Shown here: in pieces, positions 24,301 through 36,300 of the stretch
How positions within the stretch are numbered: the stretch's first letter is position 1
Layout: each line of letters opens with the position of its first letter
DNA from: Trichobilharzia regenti
Taxonomy: Eukaryota; Platyhelminthes; Trematoda; Strigeidida; Schistosomatidae
Length of the DNA: 64,000 bases
Direction of reading: 5' to 3'
NCBI GenBank assembly: GCA_944472135.2
Contig: OX235262.1
Span: 168,453,509 to 168,517,508 of the forward strand
Notes under the pieces: model-generated
Databases searched by the model: none
What the model saw: the letters and a program-made list of their open reading frames with translations, nothing else
Told to the model about the DNA's origin: nothing
Made by a program: the position numbers and the translations under genes

Positions 24301-27300
24301 GGTTTAGATTTCCTGGTTGGGGTCCTTGGGATTGTAAGAACCAATGGCTGCTGGTGACAATTGGTGATATGGCTCAAACTCATCTTTGCCAATAGTGCAG
24401 ATGCATTCACTCCTTGTGACTTATGATTTCCAATGAAACTGTATTATTCTTCGTTATTTCTATTCCTTTGTCTCACACCTCTGTTTACTGTTTCTGTTAT
24501 GCATTTCTTCTACTTTCATCTCTTGCTTTGTGTGCTACATGGAGAGAGTGTGGCGACTTGAACTGCTGCACATCGGTGCAGTTCTATGTCGAAAACAGAC
24601 AGATAAACAGACCAATCTTTTTTGCAGTACTAAAGGGTAATGCACTAGGTTAATAAACTGCATCTACTTTCTGTGTGAATGTTTTGATATCATACATTTT
24701 TTCGTATGATTTCCCAATGATATCGGAATTCATCGGATTCACTGTTGCATGCCTCAATATTGCTTTACTTTCGAACTTATTACTGAGAAGCTTAGCGGAT
24801 CATGCTGTGGGTTCCTGTGGGAACAAAATTCCCCATTAGAATGTTTAGATTCATTCCAGATTGGACGAAACACACATTTTTGGTTTCCTTATTGGTCGTG
24901 AATCATCAGCGAACCTTCATGTTACGCCTACATTTTTATGTTAGGCTTCTTAACTTCATTGTATCTTTATTAATGAGTCTCGGATCTCACTCAGCCTCAT
25001 TTCAGTTGCTTCGGTGTAGGGAACTGATAGCATCATAATCCTGCGCATATTTACCATAGACAGAAGACCAGTAGTTCAGTGAAGAGTCTCTTCTCGGCGG
25101 CGAATTCATTTTCATAGCTGTACAGCCGTAAATATATATATGTATATATATTGTTGTTTTGTATGTGTGTGTGCATTAAATTTGTCAAATGAAAATACAA
25201 TTAATAAGTTCAGGTGAATTGGATGTTGATATAAGAGGATAGTAACAAAAGTGATGAGTTGTCACAAATGATTGTTAGACAAGAGTTACGTAATAACGTG
25301 GATAGTTTGATGACAGAGTTGTACTCAGGGTGTACATGGAAACAAAATAACATACGGAATTTTACGTAAGGGTTTTAAGTAGTTAGGAAAAAATAAGCAT
25401 ACAAACAAAAGTTAAATCAACGGAGTTGTTACCATGAGAGTAGAAGTTGTTGAATAATTTTCTTTTGAATGCATAGTTCTGGTTCTTCCAACTGAATGGC
25501 TAGGGCTTCTGCAGTGCAAAGAAGATGGGATCGTACTGTCTTTAGAAGGTTGTTCTTCACTTTGTAGATCACTTTGAAGGAGACGTTTGATGAGATGGAA
25601 TGACCAATGTTGACGAGATGTTCGATTATTGCACTCCTAATACAGCCACTCCTTCCTTTCTGCAGCTACCCTGGATAGTGTTCTTTGACCCTGTTTGACA
25701 GGATGCGCGTTTGAACAGCAACAGATGAACTGATATATACACATAGAAGTGGTCAGGAGCGGAATCTTGTCCTTTGGGCTTCTGTAGATCAGCGGGCGAC
25801 TGGAGAACACTACTCCCAATGTTGCCGCAAAGCAAGTTCTTCTTAAAGAAAGGGGAAATTCTTCTCCTAAGGAAATCACTGAGTAAGTCACGTATGAAGT
25901 CGAGGTTCATATAAAGTATCGTGACCAGTAAGGTGCAGCTGGTTGGGTGTGAGGACAAATACTCGCCGAAGACATTGGCTAGCGGTCGCGCTATGTCGTG
26001 AATTGGCAGAAGTTAGAATTCAAGGACCATTGGATCGGGTCCCAGTGGCTTAATGGTATACGAGCTCGCCTTGTAACCGGAAGGTCCTGGGTTCTAATCC
26101 CGGTGGGTGCGTACTGATGAAGAGTCCCAAACTAGGACGAAACAGCTGTCCAGTACTCCCAGGTTTTCCAATGGTTCTCTAACTAATGTCAGCTCATGAT
26201 GAAATCCTGAAACCAATCAAATCCCTACAAACCAACACTTGAATAAAGTATCTTTATTGGCACGGATAGTGTCTCCTGCTTTTGGATTTTCTGTTTGATG
26301 TTTTTGTCTACGAATCTTGATGGATAACCGTTTCAGGGAGTGTAGTTTTTCTTGTTCCAGCGTATTAGAGCTGCAGATGCGTCGGACGCGAGTGACAAGA
26401 AATCTAATTAGATTTCTTTTTCGACTGATTTGTACACAGCTGTAGAAGCCTGTCAGTTGGCCGTTCCATGTGGGTTTTCTATGGATGGACCTTCTTAAGG
26501 TTCCGTCAGCTCTCCTTGTAAGTTCAACATCAAGAAAAGGGATTTTAGACTCGTTTTCAATTTCAAGAGTGAACTTTGTAGCTGAATAGCATTTATTGAA
26601 TATTTGTAGGAACTGATTGAGATCGTGACCGTCATCACAGATAATAAAAATATCGTCCACATATGTAACATACAATTGGAAATTGTCAATAGTTGGTTTG
26701 AATGGGCCGTTCTCGAGGCTTGCCATGAAGCAGTCTGCTAGTAATGGGTCCGATGGGGATCCAGTAGCGATCCGATCTTGTTGTCTGTGAATAACTTCGT
26801 TGAATGTGTATATCTCAGTAGTAGTTCTTTTAAACAAGTCGTTAGTAATCCGATGTTCAGCTGATTTTTGTCTACATATTGACAAATGTGACAGACAGTT
26901 TCTGTGAGTGGAACGTTGGTGAATAGTGACTCAATGTCGAGAGAGAGCACATTCTTGTTCTTTACATTGATATTTTTAATGTAATTGAGGAATTGTTTGT
27001 TTGCTTGATTTGATTTAACTTTTGTTTGTATGCTTATTTTTTCCTAACTACTTAAAACCCTTACGTAAAATTCCGTATGTTATTTTGTTTCCATGTACAC
27101 CCTGAGTACAACTCTGTCATCAAACTATCCACGTTATTACGTAACTCTTGTCTAACAATCATTTGTGACAACTCATCACTTTTGTTACTATCCTCTTATA
27201 TCAACATCCAATTCACCTGAACTTATTAATTGTATTTTCATTTGACAAATTTAATGCACACACACATACAAAACAACAATATATATACATATATATATTT

Positions 27301-30300
27301 ACGGCTGTACAGCTATGAAAATGAATTCGCCGCCGAGAAGAGACTCTTCACTGAACTACTGGTCTTCTGTCTATTCAGCATGGATTATAAAATCGTTTTG
27401 CATTTACACCTCGTGGTGTGTCTGTATAACTAGTTACTGACGAACACTCAGCATCCATGGGGTACTACACTCGTCCTGTTTTTCCCAGCTTGTCATATTT
27501 AGTACCAGTAATGTAACCTGCTGCCTGTCAGGAGTTCTTTTTATGCTACTTAGTATCCGAGATGTAGTTGCTGGAATCAAGACATGTAAATATTGCAGGT
27601 CTTGATCATAAATGTTCCCATTTAGGTGCTCGTACTAAATTGAACAATGTGGTAATTTAATGTTAACATTAGTTGTATTGTTAGAGGAAGTGTGCTTTTG
27701 GAAGTGTGTAGGCGGTTGTTACTTTCCGGCTGCCCATACCGAGGAAGTTGATTGATTCTTCGGGTACGTGAAACAGAAAGTGTTGCGTGACCGCAGAGTC
27801 CAGGGGACAACTGCTTGAGGCCGGTCACATACGGCCTGTATGAACTGGTTTCTGGGATTGGTTCCGTAAACTTAGTAAACATACCGCCGGTTACGGACCA
27901 CCGTAGGGTAAGTCGGGATGTACAATTTTTGTGGTCGACCTTCTCTAATCCCCTCTCTCCAGAGTGGAAAGACAGCATAGCTGGCATGCTGGTCATCTGA
28001 AGGAAACACCTCACTACTGTTACACCCCTGTTCCCCAGCAGTACGACTTCGCCCGCAGACCCGCAGCATAGTGGAGGAAAATTCTTACACTAAGTCGGTA
28101 ACTGATTTTAGTCCAATTGCTATTCTAACAACCTTCCTGGTATGGTAGGACCTGCAGGAACATTGGTTCCAGCCAGCGTAGCTTGTTGGGTCATCACGAT
28201 GTGCAAGCCTGACCACCACGTCAAGGTAGAGGAGAAAATGAAGTCAAGTAATGGGGCCGTAAATCTTCATCGACTGAGGTATTTGTAGAAATCGTAGCGC
28301 ATGCTGAGTCACTGCGTATAATAATAATAATAATAAACGAAATATGTACATGAAAAGCATGCCCTATACGACCAGCAATGTTAACTGAGGTGGCATTTGT
28401 TTGTAAAAAAGTTTAAAGTCAGACTAGAGGAAGTGAATTCATTGACTGCTAGTAGGATTCAACTAAGTTTTATTTCCAATTTTGTGTTCCTTGGAATTTT
28501 AACATTCAGTGATTAAAGATGCTGGCTGAAATGGCTGAAAGTCATTCATAGTGACTCAGATGTGTTCATTCTTTTTCATCGAAATTATGTATACCTTTTG
28601 CTGATCTTCATTTAATTACTGGCTGATTATTCCTTTCGTCTATATTTATGGTTTTCCATTGAGGTACCATTGCATTTCTGTTCTTATCTCGTTTCTTTAT
28701 GTGTTCCTTCTTACTGTGTAGTAAATCAAACTGATGCGCGCTGCATGCGTCAGCCAGCTATTGCATATATCAAGTATGACTAATTATATGACCATGTGGT
28801 CATATAGAATAAAGTAATGTGTTGGTTGTAACATAATAATTTGATGGTCACAAATTTGAAACACATTTCTTGAGTTTTTCATGTTGAATTGACTGTTTTG
28901 TTTAGATATTGTGTTCCTCAATGAATATATAATTAGCAATCATCCCAGTTTCAGTGCGTCGGTGGCACAGTGGTTAGGACTCTCGCCGATCATGCACATG
29001 GTCCGAGGTTCGATACCCTGCCGACGCACACCTGATATCTATGGTCGGCCTGGAAAATTTGGGCTACCGATATCCATGCTGAAAATTCCATACATGTACC
29101 AAAAATACAGTATGGAATCAAGCTGTAATCAAATATCAAAAAAATCAAATCAAACTGATAGCCTCACTTAGTGCAATACTTATTTAATTCATTTGCATTT
29201 CAGTCGTATTTGTTTCTTTTATTTTAACCATGTATCTTTGCCCACCACATGCATATCCTTGCAATCACGATGGAATAATGAATAATGTCACCTTTCTGTC
29301 TGTGATTTGTACAAATAATCTTCACTGTACATTGCCATATGTTTCAGTAATAAACGAGGTGAATTCATTTTGCCATTAGTGCGCGTATGCAAGTAAAAGA
29401 TTGGACCAATGTATTATTTTTTTCAAGTTAGACCACGGATTGATATCAGTTAGAGAACCATTGAAAACTAGCACTGGAGTACTGGACATCTGTTTCATCC
29501 TAGTTTTGGGACTCATCGGCAGTGCGCACCCACTGGGCTTCGAACCAAGGACCTTCCGGTTACAAGGCGAGCTAGTATACCATTCAGTCACTGGGACCCG
29601 ATTCAATAGCCCATGAATCCTAACTTCTACTAATTCAAGTCCCAAAACTACGATGAAATAGCTGTCCAGTACTCCCTGGCTTTTAATGGTTCTTGAACTG
29701 ATATCAGTCCGTTGTCTAACGTGAAAAACAATTTATTTTTTTTTGTTTCTCTAAAAAAAGTAGTGCAGGTATGTGTTATTAGATGGTTGGAGGGAGTGTT
29801 CAGGAAGCCTTGGACCTAGGTTTCATGGTTGTTGGTAATCACCAGTCTACAAGGCGTATCTGAAGTCTTGAAGAAACTCATTTTGCTCCTGAAATTCGGA
29901 CCCATATTACCCAGTGCTGTAACTAGAGTCGTTGCCACTGAGCTACTCAGGGTCGCAGTTGCTCTCCCGTAGGACTGTATTACATACCTAGGTAGCAAGT
30001 TACTGGTGTCGTGTGTCTAGTCCTTGGTGCAGACTGAAATCTATCAGTCAAGTTTACACTGCGGCCAGCATGCTAGCTGACTCAACATCCCGACTCCGAA
30101 TAGCTCAGTGGCAACACCTTTAACTACAGAACTGCATGACACGGGTTCGAATCTCAGAAGGGACATGAGTTCCTTTAAGACTGCAGATACACCTTGTTGA
30201 CTGGTAAGTACGGCCAACCACAAAACACAGGTCAAGCAAGGCTTTCTACCGATTGCTTTAAATGCACTAAGTCTTACTCCAAAATATGGTGGATATATGT

Positions 30301-33300
30301 GGATGACAATTTCACAGTGTTAAAAACAGAACATATCTCTAGCTTTTTGACACGCATAGACTCGCTAGTAAAGGAAATAAAATTCACATTTGAATCGGAA
30401 AATGAACAAAGAGAATTAGCTATGTTAGATTGTAAAATAAAACGAATAGAAGAAGGTAAACTACACACTAGTGTGTACAAAAAAACAACTCATTCTAATA
30501 GATATTTAGACTTTAATTCATCTCATCCGTTAACTGTTAAGGCAGGCTTGGTGAAGTGTCTAACAAAGTGAGCCATAGCACTAAGTAGCACAAGAAAAGA
30601 CCTAAATGATGAAATAAAACAGATAGAAGAAGCGGTGGTGTTGAATAACTATCCTATCAAATTCATCAGGAAGATCAGTAAAGGTCAAAGACAAAATAAA
30701 AATAATTGTGAAACTAGTAATGATAACATAAATAAGAGTGAACATAAAGCATCTATTGTTATACCATATAAGGAGGGGACATCTGAGACCTTGTGCAGGA
30801 TCATTAATAAATCAGGAATTAGGGTGACATCCAAACCTACAAACTCACTCAGTGATAAACTCTGTAGGTTAAAGAATCCTGTGGGTTGACCCAAATAGAC
30901 AAAATAATGTAATTTACAAAATACCTTGCAATGACTGTGAGTGAGGTCAACTACATAGGTCAAACTAGTAGGTCACGGGTAGTCAGGTTGTCGGAACATA
31001 AGAATCTAGCTAAGCTAAGCAAGAATGGTTGACCCCACTCGCGAAGATATGTAATTTAGAAAAAAGCTCAGCTATCGCACTGCACGCATTAACACACAAC
31101 CACATAATAGGATTGTGGGTGGAGGGTTAAAATTCTAAAAAGTAATCTAGGTAGGTGGAGATGGAGAGACGTTGATTACTGAATCTTTGTTCATCGAGTC
31201 TACGCCCAACACATGCAATAGGAATGACTCCTCACTCATACCGGAAATATGGAGAATACTACTACGAATAAAATCAAGTGAAAAATGATGAAACTATATA
31301 AATGAAGTTAGGAAGTCGTGTGAGTACCTTAATATGATTATGAATAGCAATAAATTGTGCTCGAAACGTCGTCATCAGTAAACATTACTCTATAACACTG
31401 AGACTTTATCAAAACTAAATTTACCCATATTGGAATTAAAAATGCTTAGTACTGGTTTTATTACAGGCGGTTTCAAAGCTGTACGACATCGGCATATGCT
31501 GTTCAACTGAATTCCAGACTTTATATCCTAACAACTAACATGTGCGGAGAAAACAACGTGGAATACACGGCCATTCTGAGCATTCTACCACACCGCACTT
31601 ATACTTAGTCATAAACTATCTAATCAGTTTTAAATGATTATTAATGTGTTTCAGTACTTAAATGATGAATGTGTTTGCATTCATATATGGTCTACATAGT
31701 TCTGAAGAATAACTACAACTCCATATTTGGTTTTTCAAAATAAATATACGGATAAAAATGAGAATGAAGTTTCTTTACATATGTATCGATTATTTGGTTA
31801 TTGGAGAGTAACTGATGTTATATTTATTATCCAGCTGTGCACACTGTGAATGAATTACAGAAACCGCATTTGCAATGTGACTAGAAAGTTAGAAGAATGA
31901 AAGTTATACTTTGACTGAACACTAGGTATTCAGCACTTAAGGTGATGCGTCTAGTTCTTCGTTTAGTGAACACTGTGTTCTATCAATCAAGTTTACAATG
32001 CGGCCATCATACCAGATGGCTTGACACCATAGTGCCCTCTGCAATGTTTTTATTAGATGGTTTTTGGCAACCGGAAGGAAGTAGTATTGAACCTAAGATT
32101 TGTGCTTGTTGATACTTACTGGTCAGCAGGGTTTGTTTGGAATCTTGAAGGAACCCGTGTCACCCAGTGTTACAGTCAGAAACATTATCACTGAGCTATT
32201 AGGACTCGGGATTAACCTCCTGCAGAACTGCATTAGGTACCTTGGTTGGACACTAGATAATAAGTAACTGGTGTCACGCGTCTAGTCCTGTGTTCGGTGC
32301 AGACTGAATTCTATCAGTGAAGTTATGAAAGTAGGGAGTTCCAATACATACAACTGATATATTTCTGGTCGATCTCTCGAACTAGATTCCTTCAGATAGT
32401 TATTAGGGGTTTGACAGAACTAAATTGTTGGTATCCCTGTCGTTCGCCACCCACAATCCTACAACCAATGCTTCTGTAAACAAGACCACCAGTTATAATC
32501 TACTCATAAACCTTATCAGTCCAGCCAAAGTACAAGATTTAGTAGTGATAATTTCATTTTGTGAATCCACATGAAAACCGTTTAACAATCGTTTTGACCA
32601 CTGACGTGTTATTCTTCGTCTTTAAATGCCTTTCTGTTAGTGTCATCGTTTTGGTGCGACATATTCTATAATGAGTCAGTTGAATAAACTGTATTCTAGT
32701 TTATTGAGGCGGTGTGCCTTTGAGGTGTCATGAATTATTAATTGTATTCCCAGTAATAACAATAATGATTAAAATGCATGATGGAATAGTTTAACCCAAC
32801 TTCAATAAATCTAACATTTAAACAAGATATAAGACTTTATTTTGTGAGTGGAATTTACGATGCACATTTCGTCCTAATTGAGATTCGTCATCTGGATGTG
32901 ACTGTATTCCACAGCGAGTTATAGTGTTCCCCTGTGAAGCTCGAAATCAGCCTCCTTCGTTTCAAGCCCTAAATCTTATGCACTAGGCCGCTTTGTTTAA
33001 GTGAATTGTGTGATTACCTTGATATGATTATGAGCAATAAATTGTGCTTGAAACGTGGTCATCAGTAAATATTACTGTATAACACTGTGAGACTATCAAA
33101 ATAAATTTTTCCTCTAATGGAATAATACTCTACCACAGTGCACAGGTTTTGTTTTCACACTTCGTACCGATTCCCTCCAACCATCTAATAACAGCAGTTC
33201 ACAGTGCACTTAGAAGGCAAGCCTCCTGGCATGGTAGCCACATTGCTAACTTGACTGACAAAATTCAGTGCGCACCAAACAAAGGACTAAACTTATGACA

Positions 33301-36300
33301 CAAGTTACTTATTACTTGATGCTTAATCAAAGCACAGGTATGTTTTGCTTAACAATTTCTACGATTCCACAATAAGACACATGCGAAACCTTTTAATTTT
33401 CCCTGCTTGTACAATATGTCTGACTGACTAACTAACTGGTTTCAGGATTTCATCATGAGCTGACATTGGTTAGAGAACCATTGGAAAACCTGGGAGTACT
33501 GGACAACTGTTTCGTCCTAGTTTGGGACTCTTCAGTAGTATGCACCCACCGGGTCCCAGTGGCTTAATGGTATACGAGCTCGTCTTGTAACCGGAAGGTC
33601 CAGGGTTTGAATCCCGGTGGGTGTGTACTGCTGAAGAGTCCCAAACTAGGACGAAACAGCTGTCCAGTACTCCCAGGTTTTCCAATGGTTCTCTAACCAA
33701 TATCAGCTCATGATGAAATCCTGAAACCCAACGAATCCCTACAAACCAGCACTTGAATAACTGTTTTCAACATGAAACTTTGCACAGATGTGCAGCAGTT
33801 CGAGTTGCCAGTCTCCATGTTCACCACACAAAGTGAGAGAAGAGAGCAAAGAGAGATAATAAACAAAATTGTGAGGGAAAAAGAATAGTCATATGGAAGG
33901 GAAATAGGATTTTATTGGAAATGACAAATCACAAAGTGAATGCATCTGCGCCATTCACAACAATTTTGAGTCGTGTATCACCAGTTGTCTCCAGTCACCA
34001 TTGCATCTTGATGAGCCTAAGCATTCAAGTAGTGTACACCTCCATATATGACTAGTTTAAACTAAACTTTTATGGATTTCACTGGCTGATGAAGCCATGT
34101 TTTGGTTTGATTACCACGTGCTAGCTCTTTTCCAACTTGATCGACCCTATGTCAGCTAACATTGCTCCTCGAGGAAGGCAATGGCTAGGCATGCTTAACA
34201 GTGTGTATGAAAAGATATATTTTTGTTAAAATGTTTGGTATTTTGTTTTCCTCTTTTGTTAGATTGTTTGCGGTCAAGATCATAGCCTTTTGCTTAGTTC
34301 AGATGGTGTTGTTTATTCCTGTGGACTTGGATCAGACGGACAGACAGGTTTAGGCCATTACGATACAGTTGATCGGTTTACCGCTGTTAAGGGTGAATTA
34401 GAAAATGAACGTGTTCGGTGAGTTCCTATCCTATTATTTCCTATTTCACTCTCAATCTTATTTTAAAATCAGGTTACTTGTTCATCCCAATACGTGTGAT
34501 TGTCAGCTTCGTTTGTAGAGTTTGTATGATTCACGAATTGTACGCACTTCTTCAATGAAGTCATTAAACTTTATTAATTTCACAGCTAATAATGTTAGTA
34601 ATTGGTTTTAGCTTTGCATACTCGTTTCTGTTGTTGTTTTTTTGTCTGGATGGCTAATAAGCTCACATTATACCTTTCCACACTTTCTTTTTTATCCACA
34701 AAGTTTACTATCATCTCGTGGTGACACTGTACTTGCGCTGACTGAATCCAACAAACTTTTTGCTTGGGGTAATAATGAATACGGTCAAATATGGCCAATC
34801 GATCAGAATGTACAAGTTGCAAAACCTGTTCATTTGAATTTAGATCAGTGTATTGTCCCGCCTGAATCAAATGTCCCAGCAGATAGTGTTCATATCGGAG
34901 AGATACAGTCAATTGGTTGTGCTGGTTCTATGTGTTGTATAGTCAACAAAATTGGACAGGTAGTCTCTTTATCTTATATAACTTTATTTATAACTATTGT
35001 TGAATACTGTGCTTCAATTTATAGTAGTTATTTATTGCAGCTTGTGTGTTAGGTAAACTGGTAAATAAGTGTACAGTTTCAAAAAGAATGTTTAACTGTA
35101 AGTGGTTTTTGATGCCTGTATGTATTACCCGTTTATTTCCTTCATCTCTAAGCAAGTCATTCACCTATTGCACTTTTAAATCTCCTACAATCATTTTAAT
35201 GATCCTGCTTCTCCATCATCTGTTAACCAACTAACTGGGGTTGAATAAAGCAAGAACAACAGTGGTTTGTGCAGAATAATATGGTATCATCATTTATTTC
35301 GTTGGTTTCTCATCAGCTGCTGCTCAGAGCCTAAATAAATGATGAGGTTTAAGTACAGAAAAGTTTCAACATACTTGCAAATTTTACATGTTGTCAGTTG
35401 ACAGAAAGTTCCACAATTAGTAGTAAACAGTGCTGAGAAAATTGCGCTTATATAGTTTTTTTTACAGGCAGTTCAAGTTTAAACAAAAAAATAATAAATG
35501 TATGCATGTAATGGTAAAGGAGTTACGTAATAAAGATGAGATATGCGTTATATACAGAGTGACTAATAAATTAGGTAACAATGTACTGAGTTCAACTCAA
35601 ATCAGAGAAACAAGAGACAAGCAAAATTACAGATTATAAAAGGAGCGTGAGGTTAAAGACAAAGATTATGTAATCAGATGAGAGAAAAAAGACATCCAGT
35701 TACCAGGGCAAGGAAGGACTGATAACTGCTTCTTTCTGAACACATAAATCTGGTTTGAAGCGTTTGATGGAAGTTGCTTCGGAAAACTTGAGGAGAATGA
35801 AGCTCCTTTGTCTATTAATAATTTTAAAGGATTTCTCGATTTCCACCGCATGACCCGTGTCGAGGAGATGCCTAGCGACGGCACTGTTTAAAGCATTTGT
35901 TCCTTTTAGACGTAAGCTTTTTGGTACATGTTCAGAAAATCCTAGATATGCCCTTCTTTCTGTCCTTCCAATGTAACTGCTCCCGAAGATACATGCGAAT
36001 GTGTATATACAGTTGGAGTTAACATGAGAAGGATATGTATCGATTTTTGATTGCACCAAAGAGCAAGTTGTTCGATAGACGGAAACGAGCTTAGCTGCAG
36101 GATAGGATATGGCTAGTGATGTATTCAGCGTTCTTTTGGTCATTGCTGCAAGGTTTTCCCCTTTATAATCAAGCTGAAAGTAGGCTGGCTTTTTACCCAC
36201 TGATTTGTTTTAACTATGTGACTTCAGATCTTCCATACTTGTTGATGAACCTTTGAGTGTACCCATTGCTCTTCAGTGTCTTTTCGAGAAACTCAATTTC

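Larger units (their letters stand above)
25056..27374 (-). mobile_element. Penelope-like element PLE-1 with inverted terminal arms
   Basis: The element is in antisense orientation in RCC1L intron 3. It is bounded by a 365-nt inverted repeat (25056-25420 and 27010-27374) and contains a 5'-truncated PLE ORF: RT (26950-26217) then GIY-YIG remnants (25960-25440). A SINE (26036-26242, plus strand) interrupts the ORF between these domains. LTR-like repeats in direct or inverted order are typical of PLEs. Confidence 0.85.

Noticed and set aside
25056..25420. Hammerhead ribozyme in the PLE-1 arms
   Set aside because: TGATGAG and TGAAGAG strings are present, but no correctly spaced GAAA with pairable stem II was found.
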